Shown: positions 24,513-33,778, counted from the first letter of the stretch. The stretch is 64,000 bases of DNA from Abyssibius alkaniclasticus (GCF_020447305.1 NZ_CP095732.1:1210501-1274500); one strand, 5' to 3'. Program-made: numbers and translations. The notes: generated by a model not told the origin, from the sequence alone.

Positions 24513-26039
24513 CTAGATTTGCGGCGCAATCACCAGACATTCCTGTGTAAGCGCCACGAGCCGTGCGCAGGCGCGGTTGGCGGCATCCCCGCTCATGCCG
24601 ATGAAGCGCGCGCGGAACATGGTGCGGCCATTCACGATGGTGCTGGAAATATCACGCGTGGCGCCATTCAGGCTTTCCATCTGGGCCAGTGCGGTTTGAA
24701 TGAGGTGCCGTTCGGCCTTGTCGCGCGTGCTGAAGGCGCCAAGCTGCACCGACCAGCTGCCAATGGCGGCACTTGCCACGACAACGCGGGCCTGTTCGCT
24801 GCGCGGCTGCTCGGCCTGGGCGACAAGCTCTGCCGAGGCGGTTTCTGCCGGAACATTTGCCACCACGCCGGTATCAAGCGGCGGCCGGCGTTCGGGGCGC
24901 CGGGCGGCTATGACGATGTCGTCATCCCCGCCATCGCCCATTTCCACACGTGATGCAGCCTCGATTGCGGCAACATTCATGGCGGCATCAGCGGCAACGA
25001 GCGCGGCGCTGATCGCATTTTGCTCGGCCTCGATTGCGGCGGCGGGAATGGTATTTTCAGCAACGCGCAGCGTAGGTGCAGTGCGATGCGCCGGGCGGCT
25101 GGCCGTGCGCACCAAGGCTTCCTGCCGGTTCGGGCGTTCGGCGGGGTTGGCGCGCGTCGCGATAACCGTTTCACTTTGGCCGGGGGCGGGCAGATGCAGG
25201 GCTGCAAGCTGCACATTGGCCGCCCGGCTTGGGGCGCGGTTGAAGCCAAGGTCAAGCAGGCGCGCCATTTCCTGGTTGCGCTGGTTGACCGATGTGCCGC
25301 CAAGGAAGGTTGCGATGATCCGTTCCTGCCCGCGCTGGGCTGACGAGGTCAGGTTGTAGCCCGCCGCCGAGGTATACCCGGTCTTGATTCCGTCTGCACC
25401 GCGATAGGCGCTCAGAAAGCGGCGGTTGGTGTTGTAGATGGTGCCCATCTCGGTTTCGGTCGTGTTGCGACTGAACAGGTTGTAATATTGCGGAAAGTCG
25501 CGAAACAGGCGCTGGCCAAGCAGGGTCATATCGCGCGCTGTTGACAGATGGCCATTGGCGGTCAGCCCGTTGGCATTGCGAAACGTGGTGTTGCGCATCC
25601 CCATCTCGCGCGCGGCCTGGGTCATCCGTTCGGCGAAAGCCGCCTCGCTGCCGCTGATAAGCTCGCCTATGGCCGTGGCGGCATCATTGGCCGAGCGGAT
25701 GGCGGCACCGCGAATAAGCGTGCGCACACTCACCTTCTGACCCGTGCGCAAGCCAAGTTCTGATGGCGGCATCGAGGCGGCATGGGATGAGATCGTAACC
25801 TGCTGATCCAGCGTGATGCGGCCCGCCTCAAGCTCGACAAAGGCCAGATACAGGGTCATCATTTTGGTGAGTGATGCGGGATGAACGCGCAGATCGGCGT
25901 TGCGCGCATACAGAACCTCGCCGGTGCGTGCATCCATGACAAATGAAGCGGTAGGCTGGGCGACCGCAAAGCCGGCCCACATACTCGCAACCAGCGCGAG
26001 AATCACCCCGCGCGTAAAATTCTTTAACATCGGAATCAT
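24513..26039 (-). CDS. D-alanyl-D-alanine carboxypeptidase with SPOR domain
   Basis: About 508 residues with a signal peptide ('GVILALVASMWAGFAVAQ'). The penicillin-binding transpeptidase fold has catalytic 'SLTK' (Ser56), 'SAN' and 'KTG', so it trims the terminal D-Ala of peptidoglycan stem peptides in the periplasm. A long Ala-rich, low-complexity linker joins a C-terminal SPOR domain ('WSVQLGAFSTRDKAERHL') that binds denuded septal glycan, implying action at the division site, as does the neighbouring mipZ. The start at 26039 is uncertain; ATG 26030 is equally possible. The frame extends a further 47 codons upstream without a signal peptide and is rejected. Confidence 0.9.
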   Translation of the reverse strand: MIPMLKNFTRGVILALVASMWAGFAVAQPTASFVMDARTGEVLYARNADLRVHPASLTKMMTLYLAFVELEAGRITLDQQVTISSHAASMPPSELGLRTGQKVSVRTLIRGAAIRSANDAATAIGELISGSEAAFAERMTQAAREMGMRNTTFRNANGLTANGHLSTARDMTLLGQRLFRDFPQYYNLFSRNTTETEMGTIYNTNRRFLSAYRGADGIKTGYTSAAGYNLTSSAQRGQERIIATFLGGTSVNQRNQEMARLLDLGFNRAPSRAANVQLAALHLPAPGQSETVIATRANPAERPNRQEALVRTASRPAHRTAPTLRVAENTIPAAAIEAEQNAISAALVAADAAMNVAAIEAASRVEMGDGGDDDIVIAARRPERRPPLDTGVVANVPAETASAELVAQAEQPRSEQARVVVASAAIGSWSVQLGAFSTRDKAERHLIQTALAQMESLNGATRDISSTIVNGRTMFRARFIGMSGDAANRACARLVALTQECLVIAPQI

Positions 26040-26163
26040 CCGAAAGCTCGATTTCGCCTCTGGCCCGATTTTTCGGTGCCGTTTTACTGCTTGGTCACTA
26101 TAACACGGTGTTTTTGAATGGAAATACTTTATTTTCAGTTTATGAAAACGCGCAAAAGCAAAA

Positions 26164-26180
26164 ATGTTGCGCTGCAACAT
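26164..26180. promoter_or_regulatory. Palindrome upstream of the phasin gene, candidate PhaR operator
   Basis: ATGTTGC (26164-26170) and GCAACAT (26174-26180) flank GCT, giving a TGC-N3-GCA core. From memory, the polyhydroxyalkanoate regulator PhaR of Rhodobacter/Paracoccus recognises CTGC-N3-GCAG-type sites at phasin promoters; this shares the core but not the outer bases. It ends five bases before the -35 box. Confidence 0.5.
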
Positions 26181-26185
26181 AGCTC

Positions 26186-26214
26186 TTGACGCAGTGCAGC
26201 ATTTTGCCTATATA
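26186..26214 (+). promoter_or_regulatory. Strong sigma-70-type promoter of the phasin gene
   Basis: TTGACG (26186-26191), a 17-base spacer and TATATA (26209-26214) are close to the ideal housekeeping promoter. Transcription would start about 35 bases before the phasin ATG. Confidence 0.75.
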
Positions 26215-26254
26215 TCCATCAATACCAAAACACTTAACCGATGGAGACACTCCT

Positions 26255-26701
26255 ATGGCAAACGCAAAAACCACCAAATCCGCAACCGAACAGGTTGAAG
26301 CAATGACCGCAGACACCCAGAAAGCCGTGACCGAACAGGTTGAAAAGCTGACCAAAGGTCTTGAAGGCGTAACCGCTTTCGGCCAGGGCAATGTCGAAGC
26401 GCTGGTAAAATCGTCCGAAGTGGCTGTCAAAGCCGTTGAAGGCCTGAACAGCGAAGTATCCGCCTTCTCGAAAAAATCCTTCGATGAGTCGGTTGCCGCT
26501 GCAAAAGACTTCGCCTCGGCGAAAACAGTTGCCGAAATGGTTGAAAAGCAGACCGCTTTCGCACAGGCCTCGATGGAGCAGTTTGTTGCCCAGTCGACCA
26601 AAATGAACGAACTGTTCGCAGCCGTTGTCAAAGACGTGACCGCACCCTGGAATGCACGTGTTGACGCCGCAACCAACATGATGAAATCTTTCGCAGCTTA
26701 A
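26255..26701 (+). CDS. Phasin family protein (polyhydroxyalkanoate granule coat)
   Basis: A 148-residue helical protein rich in Ala, Lys, Glu and Val, with a repeating amphipathic pattern ('[24 protein letters not shown]', seen in part, then '[17 protein letters not shown]' and '[20 protein letters not shown]'). Phasins coat polyhydroxyalkanoate granules and control their size. The start at 26255 follows a GGAG site; upstream open frame contains the promoter. Codon use is strongly biased toward a few codons, as expected for an abundant protein. A strong promoter, an upstream palindrome and its own terminator make it a single-gene unit. Confidence 0.88.
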   Translation: MANAKTTKSATEQVEAMTADTQKAVTEQVEKLTKGLEGVTAFGQGNVEALVKSSEVAVKAVEGLNSEVSAFSKKSFDESVAAAKDFASAKTVAEMVEKQTAFAQASMEQFVAQSTKMNELFAAVVKDVTAPWNARVDAATNMMKSFAA

Positions 26702-26722
26702 GCACTTGCGAAATGACTTGGG

Positions 26723-26747
26723 AAAAGGGGGCCTCGCCCCCTTTTTT
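26723..26747 (+). terminator. Rho-independent terminator of the phasin gene
   Basis: AAAAGGGGG (26723-26731) pairs perfectly with CCCCCTTTT (26737-26745) around the loop CCTCG, followed by a T-run to 26747. It begins 22 bases after the phasin stop. Confidence 0.92.
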
Positions 26748-26799
26748 CATACCCGGCTTCGCGCTATATGAAAGCGAACGGAACAGGCGCAACAAACCC

Positions 26800-27138
26800 A
26801 TGACGAAGCATTATTCAGCCGCAAACCAGCCCCCCGAGGATGAGGGTGAGATTGGTGTGGCCACCAAGGTGAAGCCGCAAACCGCGCGCCCGCCGCTTTA
26901 CAAGGTGCTGATGCTGAATGACGATTACACGCCAATGGAATTTGTTGTGCATGTGTTGCAACGGTTTTTTGGTATCGACGAGGCTTTGGCCGCCAAAATC
27001 ATGATGACCGTGCATTTGAAGGGCGTGGCCGTGGTCGGCGTATTTACCCATGAAATTGCTGAAACCAAGGTCACGCAGGTCATGGATTATGCCCAGCGCC
27101 ACCAGCATCCGCTGCAATGCACGCTTGAGAAAGAATGA
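26800..27138 (+). CDS. clpS: ATP-dependent Clp protease adaptor ClpS
   Basis: A 112-residue adaptor that delivers N-end-rule substrates to ClpA-ClpP. A flexible N terminus of about 30 residues precedes the folded core: '[20 protein letters not shown]' carries the ligand-pocket Asn-Asp-Asp, followed by '[23 protein letters not shown]'-type helices seen in part. The start at 26800 is chosen from the family; the open frame upstream overlaps the phasin terminator. The stop overlaps the next gene's ATG. Confidence 0.94.
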   Translation: MTKHYSAANQPPEDEGEIGVATKVKPQTARPPLYKVLMLNDDYTPMEFVVHVLQRFFGIDEALAAKIMMTVHLKGVAVVGVFTHEIAETKVTQVMDYAQRHQHPLQCTLEKE

Positions 27139-28142
27139 GTTTGCGCCTGGCCCATGCGCTTGAATTTGGCGTGGTGCCGCCGCTTGCGGGCCCGATGCTG
27201 GCCATCAATGCCTATCGTTCCGCCGATATTGCCGCCTTGCCGCAAGGGGGGTTGCAGGTGCAGCAGGGCGATTATATGGCCCATGCGGCGCTTGTCGCTG
27301 CGGGATATGCGGTTGCACCGCAGGTTGAGGGGCGTTTTGCGGGCGCCCTGGTGCTGGCCGCACAGAACCGCGAGCAAAACTTCGGGCATTTGGCGCAGGC
27401 CGTGAGCATGGTCGAACCCGGCGGCATCGTGCTGCTGGACGGCGCAAAATCGGCAGGGATCGATGCGCTCGCCCGCAGCCTGAAAGTGGCCGGGCTGGCG
27501 GTGGAAACCCATGCCAAGGCGCATGGCAAGCTCGTGTGGTTCCACCGCCCCGAAACCCTGCCCGAAACCTTCAGCGAATGGGCGGGCCTTGCGGGAATGC
27601 AGGAAAATGCGGCCGGGTTCATCACCGCGCCCGGCATGTTCAGCCATGCCAAACCCGATGCGGGCAGCGCGTTTCTGGCCGCGTTTCTGCCCGAAAATCT
27701 AACAGGCAGTGTGGCCGATTTCGGTGCCGGATGGGGCTGGCTTTCGGCTGAAATTCTGGCGCGAAACCCGTCGCTTGACGACTTGCACCTGGTTGAGGCC
27801 GATCATGCGGCCCTGACCGCCGCGCGGCGCAATATCAGTGACGGGCGCGCGCGGTTTCACTGGGGCGATGCAACGCAAAACACCGGCCCCGCACGGTTTG
27901 GCACCATCATCATGAACCCGCCCTTCCACCGGCAGGGCGCCACCAACCCCGACCTTGGGCGCGATTTTATCACCAGTGCCGCCAGCCAGCTTGCGCCGAC
28001 AGGCCAGCTCTATATGGTCGCCAACCGCCAATTGCCCTATGAGGCGACTTTGGCCGGCTTGTTTGGTGAGGTGAATACCCTGGCGCAAAGCGGTGTTTAC
28101 AAGGTCATCCACGCCGCCCGGCCAAAACGCCGCGGAAAATAG
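27135..28142 (+). CDS. rsmC: RsmC-like 16S rRNA guanine methyltransferase
   Basis: A 335-residue class I AdoMet methyltransferase with two tandem Rossmann-like halves, as in RsmC/RlmG. The C-terminal half holds the AdoMet site '[15 protein letters not shown]' and the catalytic 'MNPPFHRQG' (around residue 260), which marks N2-guanine methylation of rRNA. Ribosomal G1207 is the target in E. coli; the exact target here is inferred. It is translationally coupled to clpS through an ATGA overlap. Confidence 0.82.
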   Translation: MSLRLAHALEFGVVPPLAGPMLAINAYRSADIAALPQGGLQVQQGDYMAHAALVAAGYAVAPQVEGRFAGALVLAAQNREQNFGHLAQAVSMVEPGGIVLLDGAKSAGIDALARSLKVAGLAVETHAKAHGKLVWFHRPETLPETFSEWAGLAGMQENAAGFITAPGMFSHAKPDAGSAFLAAFLPENLTGSVADFGAGWGWLSAEILARNPSLDDLHLVEADHAALTAARRNISDGRARFHWGDATQNTGPARFGTIIMNPPFHRQGATNPDLGRDFITSAASQLAPTGQLYMVANRQLPYEATLAGLFGEVNTLAQSGVYKVIHAARPKRRGK

Positions 28143-28208
28143 GCGAATTCTGCTTCTGAATCGCGGGCAAATGGCCTAGAAGGCTGTTTGGACAAGGGAG
28201 TGCAGCAC

Positions 28209-29015
28209 ATGGCAACCGGGCTTGAAGGAAAATCGGTCATCATCACGGGTGCCGCCGAGGGTGTGGGGCTGGCCATTGCGCGCCGCTTTGCCCAGGTTGG
28301 CGCAAATGTCATGATGACCGATGGCAATGATGCACAGCTTGTGGCCGCTGCCCAAAGCCTTGACGGAAGCAAGGGCGAGGTGGCGCATCATGCGGGCGAT
28401 CTGCGCGAGAAGCTGAGCATCGCCAACCTGCTGGCCGCCTGTATCGACGCGTTCGACCGGGTCGATATTCTGATCAACGCCAAAACCGTTGCCGCCAAGC
28501 CGGATGAGGATGAGGACGAGGAACAGGCGCTTGAAAAGCTGATGGCCGAGCTTGTCACCGGCCCGCTGCGGCTAAGCCGGGCCGTGGCCAAGCGGATGAT
28601 CCAGCAAGCGGATGCGCGCCCGCGCGACGAGCCTGCGGGCGCGATCGTGAATATCTGTTCGATTGCCGCGCGGCGCACCTTGCCGGCTTTGCTGCCGTTT
28701 TCCGTGGCCTCGGCCGCACAGGAACAGCTGACCCGCGGGCAGGCGGCGCGCCTGGCTTCGCACCAGATTCGTGTGAACGGCCTGGCACTGGGTGGCGTAA
28801 TGACCCCAAGCCTGCGCGAACGCCTGAAGGTGGAAGACAGTCTGGCCGACCGCATGATCGCCGCAACCCCGCTTGCGCGGATTGGCGAGGCCGATGAGGT
28901 GGCGGATGCGGCGCTTTTTCTGGCCTCACCGGGGGCGAGTTTCATCACCGGGCAGGTATTGGCAATCGACGGGGGCCGCTCGATTCTCGACCGGCTCGAT
29001 CAGCCCGCCTCCTGA
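28209..29015 (+). CDS. Short-chain dehydrogenase/reductase
   Basis: A 268-residue NAD(P)-dependent oxidoreductase. The nucleotide-binding 'ITGAAEGVGLAIARRFA' lies near the N terminus, a 'DILINAK' segment replaces the usual NNAG, and the C terminus 'FITGQVLAIDGGRS' is typical of the classical family. The expected catalytic Tyr-x3-Lys is not obvious: the stretch after 'VNICSIAARRTLPALLPFSVASAAQE' (seen in part) has no Tyr at that place, so activity may be altered or lost. The start at 28209 follows a GGGAG ribosome site. The last 16 bases overlap the convergent transglycosylase gene. Confidence 0.82.
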   Translation: MATGLEGKSVIITGAAEGVGLAIARRFAQVGANVMMTDGNDAQLVAAAQSLDGSKGEVAHHAGDLREKLSIANLLAACIDAFDRVDILINAKTVAAKPDEDEDEEQALEKLMAELVTGPLRLSRAVAKRMIQQADARPRDEPAGAIVNICSIAARRTLPALLPFSVASAAQEQLTRGQAARLASHQIRVNGLALGGVMTPSLRERLKVEDSLADRMIAATPLARIGEADEVADAALFLASPGASFITGQVLAIDGGRSILDRLDQPAS

Positions 29016-30232
29016 CGCAGAAGCGCCAGCAGCGCCACCGTCGGCTCACCATCGCTCAACAGGCCTTTGGCCGATTGAAAGCCACGGATCGCGCTGCGCG
29101 TATTTGGCCCCATAAGCCCGTCGGCGGTGCCGGGCGCATAGCCGAGCCGCGCCAGAATCGTTTGAATTTCAACAATTTCCGCGCCGCTCAGCGGGCGTTC
29201 ATCGCGTGGCCATGCGGCAAGCAGCGGGCCGGCGCCATTGATGCGGTCGGCCAGAAGCCCCACGGCCAGCGCATAGCTATCGGCATTGTTATAGCGTTTG
29301 ATCACCTGAAAATTCGGGTAGATCGCAAAGACCGGGCCACGCCCGCCAGCGGGCGCCCACAGGGCAAAGGGCGCGCCGCTGTATAGCGCGCCTTCAGCCC
29401 GGCGCACGCCAAGCCCGGCCCAGAATCCGGCGCTGTTGCGGGTTTCACCATCGACAAGCGCAAAATCAAAGCCGGCGGGCAGAAGCACTTCATGCACGAT
29501 GGGCGCGCCGCGCTGAAAGCCGTTTTCGGCCAGATAATTGGCTGCAGAGGCCAGCGCGTCAGCGGGGTTGTTGCCCCAGACATCGCGCCGCCCGTCGCCG
29601 CTCAGATCGCGCGCATAGGCCAGGTAGGAGCTGGGCATGAACTGCGTATGCCCCATTGCCCCCGCCCAGGAGCCCGTAAGGTTGCGCGGGGCGACATCGC
29701 CATTGCCCAGAATACGGAACACGTTCATCAACTCACGCTCGGCCCAGCTGCGGCGGCGGCCTTGCGTGGCAAGGGTGCCAAGGGCTTCGACAACCGGAAT
29801 GTCGCCGCGCACGGCGCCGTAATTGCTTTCCATCCCCCAGATCGACATGACGACCTGGCTGTCAACCGGAAATCGGCTTTCGATGGCGCGCAAGGTGCGG
29901 GCATTGCGGCGCGCCAGGCGGCGGCCATTGGTGATGCGCGTATCAGACACGGCGCGGTCCAGATAATCCCAGATCGCACGCCGAAACTCGGCCTGATTGG
30001 CATCGCGATAGGCGACTTCGGTATTGAAACCACGCCCGCGAAAGGCAGAATCAAACAGCGCGGCGGGCACACCATTGCCAAGCGCGCGGGTGCGAAACCC
30101 GTCGCGCCAGGCGGCAAACCGCGCCTGCTGGTCAGCCGTGGCGGCGGGAAATTCGGTGGGCGATGACTGGGCCATGCTGATGGCGGGAATACCTAGGGAC
30201 AGGGTAAGCAGAATTGCAAGGATCAGGCGCAT
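29000..30232 (-). CDS. Lytic murein transglycosylase (MltB-like) with peptidoglycan-binding domain
   Basis: A 410-residue exported enzyme with a signal peptide ending 'AISMAQ'. The MltB/SltB fold has catalytic Glu135 in 'IWGMESNYGA', followed by 'GSWAGAMGHTQFMPSSY' and 'DVWGNNPADALASAANYL'. The last 60 residues form a PG_binding_1 domain ('IQTILARLGYAPGTADGLMG', 'AIRGFQ'). It cleaves glycan strands to 1,6-anhydromuropeptides during wall turnover. No lipobox Cys is seen after the signal, so it is soluble and periplasmic. It lies downstream of rnr on the same strand. Confidence 0.9.
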   Translation of the reverse strand: MRLILAILLTLSLGIPAISMAQSSPTEFPAATADQQARFAAWRDGFRTRALGNGVPAALFDSAFRGRGFNTEVAYRDANQAEFRRAIWDYLDRAVSDTRITNGRRLARRNARTLRAIESRFPVDSQVVMSIWGMESNYGAVRGDIPVVEALGTLATQGRRRSWAERELMNVFRILGNGDVAPRNLTGSWAGAMGHTQFMPSSYLAYARDLSGDGRRDVWGNNPADALASAANYLAENGFQRGAPIVHEVLLPAGFDFALVDGETRNSAGFWAGLGVRRAEGALYSGAPFALWAPAGGRGPVFAIYPNFQVIKRYNNADSYALAVGLLADRINGAGPLLAAWPRDERPLSGAEIVEIQTILARLGYAPGTADGLMGPNTRSAIRGFQSAKGLLSDGEPTVALLALLRQEAG

Positions 30233-30323
30233 CTAACAGGCTCCGGCAGCAGAAATAAACCAATTGCTTGCAGCATAGCCAGTGTGCCCCGTGCATGTAA
30301 GCCGGGCCTTTGCGCATCGGCAA

Positions 30324-32573
30324 TTACTTGCGCGGCTTGCGCTTGGCCTTGTCGCGCTTGATTTTGGCGCGCACGAGTTTGCGTTTTGGCCCCCCCGCGC
30401 CGCGCCCGCGCGGGCCCGCCACAATGGGTTTGCCCTGCAATTCCAGCAAATCGAAAGCCAGCCCGCCGGTAATCGGCACAGCCTCGGCCAGGCGGACACG
30501 CGCGCGCATTCCCGCCGCGATCAGCCGTCCGGATTTTTCGCCCTTCAGGGTTTGGGCGTCGGCGTCATACTGGAAATATTCGTGCCCGATAGCCGAGATC
30601 GGCACCAGCCCATCGGCGCCCGTTTCATCGAGCCTCACGAACAGGCCAAAGCGTGCAACGCCCGACACCATACCGTCCATTTCCGTGCCCACCCGTTCCG
30701 CCAGATAGGCGGCAAGGTAGCGGTCGGTCGTGTCGCGCTCGGCCACCATTGCGCGGCGTTCGGTGGCGGATACGGCGGTGCCGATATCGGCCAGCCGTTC
30801 GGCCTGGTCAAGCGGCAGGCCATCGCGGCCCCAATCATGCACCGTAATCAGCGCACGATGCACGATCAGGTCGGCATAGCGGCGGATCGGGCTGGTGAAA
30901 TGCGCATAGCGGCGCAGATTCAGGCCAAAATGGCCAAAATTCTGCGGCGCGTAATAGGCTTGCGTCATGGAGCGCAGCACCGACATGTTGACCATTTCGG
31001 CAAACTCACCCCCCGCCGCCGCATCGAGCAGGCGGTTGAGGTGGCGCGTTTGCAGAACCTGCCCCTTGGCCAGCGTCAGCCCGACCTCGCCCACCACTTC
31101 GCGCAGGGCTTCGAGCTTGTCGACGGCGGGTTCCTCATGCACACGGTAAAGCAGCGGCTGGCGCGCGGTCTCCAGCGTTTCAGCGGCGCAGACATTGGCC
31201 AGCACCATGCATTCTTCGATCAGCTTGTGGGCATCGAAGCGGTCACGAAAGGCCACGGAAGTAACCTGGCCTGCCTCATCCAGCACGATCTTGCGTTCGG
31301 GCAGGTCCAGGTGCAGGGGCTGGCGGCGGTCGCGTTCGGCCTGCAGCGCCTTATAGGCGGCCCAGAGGGGTTTGATGGCGCTTTCCAGCACCGGCGCTGT
31401 CGCCGCATCGGCATAGCCATCGGCGGCGGCCTGGGCCTGTTCGTAAGACAGGGCCGCATGGCTGCGCATCAGCCCGCGCTTGAATTCGTGGCCAAGCCTG
31501 GCACCCTGGGCGTTCAGCACGATGCGCAGCGCAATACAGGGGCGGTCGACATCGCCATGCAGGCTGCACAGATCGCCCGAAAGCGCGTCGGGCAGCATGG
31601 GCACAACGCGGTCGGGAAAGTAGCAGGAATTGCCGCGCTTCAGCGCCTCGCGGTCGAGCGGGCTGCCGGGGCGCACATAATGGGCGACATCGGCAATCGC
31701 CACCCAAAGGATATGGCCACCGGGATTGGCGGGGTTGTCATCCGCCATCGCGGCGACAGCGTCATCGCGGTCGCGCGCATCGGCCGGGTCGATGGTGATC
31801 AGCGGGAGGTGGCGCAGATCGGTGCGCTTGCCAAGCTCCACGGGTTCGGCAGCGGCGGCGGCCTCGATCACCTCATCGGGGAAGGTGTCTGGAATGCCAT
31901 GTTCATGAATGGCAATCAGCGACACGGCCTTTGGCGCGCTCGGGTCGCCAATGCGCGCGACGATGCGCGCCTTGCGCAAGCCCATACGGTTTTTGGGTCC
32001 GGCAGGCTCGGCCTCGACCAGTTCGCCATCGCGCGCTCCGTTCCGATCGCCCACCGCCACCTGATATTCGTCGCCCTGGCCCTTGCCCACGGGCAGGATG
32101 CGCCCGCCATGATCGGCCTGGCGGAACACGCCGACAATGCGCGCGGCCGCCTGGGCTATGCGGCGAATGGGGCGGGCATGGTGGGTAATGGGGGCGGGGG
32201 CATCCACCGCCTCGGTCTTGGCCAGAACCCTGTCACCCCGTGCCAATGCAGGGGCCGAGGGGTTGGGCAGGACCAGCGCGCGCGGCGCGGCGGCCTTGCC
32301 TGTCCACACCGCCGGGCTGGCCAGAAGCTCGCCATCGCTGGTTTGCCCGTCGATGACCAGCACAGCAACCGGGGCCAGCACATCCGGATCGGCAAAGCTG
32401 CGGCGCTTCTTTTCCAGATGCCCCTCATCGCCAAGCGCGCGCAGCATGGCCTTAAGCTCGATACGCGCAGCCCCCTTGATGCCAAAAGCCTTGGCGATAT
32501 CGCGCTTGGTGGCGGCACCCGGGTTTTCGCGGATGAATTCCAGCAACTGGTTTTTTGAGGGCATTTTGTTCAT
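30324..32573 (-). CDS. rnr: Ribonuclease R
   Basis: A 749-residue 3'-5' exoribonuclease that degrades structured RNA. Order of domains: an N-terminal helix-turn-helix ('LLEFIRENPGAATKRDIAKAF' in part), cold-shock-like domains, the RNB catalytic domain with 'ITIDPADARDRDDAV' (metal-binding Asp residues), then an S1 domain ('GMVSGVARFGLFVRL') and a basic tail ('RGRGAGGPKRKLVRAKIKRD'). ATG 32573 and 32564 are both possible starts. It may share a transcript with the downstream transglycosylase. Confidence 0.95.
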   Translation of the reverse strand: MNKMPSKNQLLEFIRENPGAATKRDIAKAFGIKGAARIELKAMLRALGDEGHLEKKRRSFADPDVLAPVAVLVIDGQTSDGELLASPAVWTGKAAAPRALVLPNPSAPALARGDRVLAKTEAVDAPAPITHHARPIRRIAQAAARIVGVFRQADHGGRILPVGKGQGDEYQVAVGDRNGARDGELVEAEPAGPKNRMGLRKARIVARIGDPSAPKAVSLIAIHEHGIPDTFPDEVIEAAAAAEPVELGKRTDLRHLPLITIDPADARDRDDAVAAMADDNPANPGGHILWVAIADVAHYVRPGSPLDREALKRGNSCYFPDRVVPMLPDALSGDLCSLHGDVDRPCIALRIVLNAQGARLGHEFKRGLMRSHAALSYEQAQAAADGYADAATAPVLESAIKPLWAAYKALQAERDRRQPLHLDLPERKIVLDEAGQVTSVAFRDRFDAHKLIEECMVLANVCAAETLETARQPLLYRVHEEPAVDKLEALREVVGEVGLTLAKGQVLQTRHLNRLLDAAAGGEFAEMVNMSVLRSMTQAYYAPQNFGHFGLNLRRYAHFTSPIRRYADLIVHRALITVHDWGRDGLPLDQAERLADIGTAVSATERRAMVAERDTTDRYLAAYLAERVGTEMDGMVSGVARFGLFVRLDETGADGLVPISAIGHEYFQYDADAQTLKGEKSGRLIAAGMRARVRLAEAVPITGGLAFDLLELQGKPIVAGPRGRGAGGPKRKLVRAKIKRDKAKRKPRK

Positions 32574-32616
32574 GCCCCGCCCCTAGCACGGCGATTGCGC
32601 CCCGTCATGCGAATTC

Positions 32617-33255
32617 CTAACGGTTGCGTTTGCGAAACAGCCGCTGATTGGCCTTGACGAATTTGTCGATAAGGTAAGACAGCCAGCCGAAATGCCGCCG
32701 CTTGAGGTAGAAAAACCCCGCCGTTGCCCCGAGTGCTGCGCCGATCGTATTGACGATCAGGTCCCACATCGTATCGAGCAGGCCGGATTTTTGCATGTTC
32801 AGCCCGAAGGACTGATCCATGAAAAATTCAAAAATCTCCCAGAGCGCGCCGATGGACACGCCGAATGTAAAGCTGAACAGGGCAATGGCGATGGGGGGCG
32901 CGGCATAGCGGTCGCCCTCAAACATCATGAAAATGAGGATGAACCCCATAAGCCCGAAACCGATGGCCGAGCCGGTATGCAGCACCACATCCCACCACCA
33001 GTATTTGTTGTAAAAATCCCCGACCTCGCCCAGAAACAATGTGGCAAACAGGAACAGGACGATGGCGGCACCAAATTCTGCCGGGAGCTTGATGTTGAAC
33101 CGGCTTTCAAAGGCCATTGGCAGAAAGGTCAGCGTAAGTGTGACAATGGCAACGAAAGCCGCGCTCCAGCGGCCAAGGACAAGGGCGGCAATCGCGGCGA
33201 TGACCAGCGTGGCCCACACGAACAGAACAAGGCGGGATTGTTCACGAAATTTCAT
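32617..33255 (-). CDS. DUF2238-type integral membrane protein
   Basis: A 212-residue inner-membrane protein with five or six hydrophobic segments, alternating with short loops ('FYNKYWWWDVVLHTGSAIGFGLMG', seen in part, and 'GALWEIFEFFMDQSFGLNMQKSG'). The conserved 'WWDVVLH', 'GALWEIFE' and 'DTMWDL..N..GA' segments match the DUF2238/YjdF family, whose biochemical role is not known to me. The positively charged C terminus is cytoplasmic by the positive-inside rule. It ends 43 bases before the rnr start. Confidence 0.78.
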   Translation of the reverse strand: MKFREQSRLVLFVWATLVIAAIAALVLGRWSAAFVAIVTLTLTFLPMAFESRFNIKLPAEFGAAIVLFLFATLFLGEVGDFYNKYWWWDVVLHTGSAIGFGLMGFILIFMMFEGDRYAAPPIAIALFSFTFGVSIGALWEIFEFFMDQSFGLNMQKSGLLDTMWDLIVNTIGAALGATAGFFYLKRRHFGWLSYLIDKFVKANQRLFRKRNR

Positions 33256-33319
33256 AAGGCAGATGTAGGATATGGGCCTGCCGATAACAACCGTCTTCGC
33301 AGTGCGGGCCCGGCATTTG

Positions 33320-33778
33320 CTAGGGTTGGGGCGCGTTTGCCTTTTTGGCCAGAAAAACCTCGAAAGCCTCTAGCGTGCGGCGCGAAACGTGATGTTCAAT
33401 CCCTTCAGCGTCGCGTTCTGCATAGTCAGACGGCACGCCGAGTGCGACGAGCAGATCAACCACAATCCGGTGACGCCCGCGCACGCTTTGCGCCAGTTTC
33501 GCGCCTTCCTCGGTCAGGAAAATTCCGCGATAGGGCCGCGATGTCGCCAATCCTTCTCGCTTGAGGCGTGCAATGGTCTTGGTTGCGGTAGGATGCGCCA
33601 CGCCCATCCGTTCCGCGATATCGGCGACACGTGCTTCGCCCTGTGCCTCGATCAAATCGCCGATCAACTCGACATAGTCTTCGAGCAATGCGCGTGACTG
33701 AACTTCGCGTGCGCGCGCGAACCGTCCGGCCTGCTCGGCGGGCGTAACCTGTGTCGCTGGGTTTTTTGCGTCGGTCAT
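33320..33778 (-). CDS. mntR: Manganese-responsive regulator MntR (DtxR family)
   Basis: A 152-residue metal-sensing repressor. The winged helix-turn-helix spans about residues 30-90 ('LLEDYVELIGDLIEAQGEARVADIAERMG', seen in part, and 'HPTATKTIARLKREGL'). The dimer/metal domain follows with 'RHRIVVDLLVALGV' and 'DAEGIEHHVS', where Glu and His residues bind Mn. There is no C-terminal SH3-like domain, as in other MntR. It is divergent from mntH, the transporter it most likely represses, across 192 bp that contain an operator-like palindrome. Confidence 0.93.
   Translation of the reverse strand: MTDAKNPATQVTPAEQAGRFARAREVQSRALLEDYVELIGDLIEAQGEARVADIAERMGVAHPTATKTIARLKREGLATSRPYRGIFLTEEGAKLAQSVRGRHRIVVDLLVALGVPSDYAERDAEGIEHHVSRRTLEAFEVFLAKKANAPQP

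Noticed and set aside
30282-32558. 758-codon open frame antisense to rnr on the plus strand
   Set aside because: The rnr frame on the minus strand has full RNase R motifs. The antisense frame is Gly/His/Gln/Arg-rich without recognisable domains, as expected from third-position GC bias.
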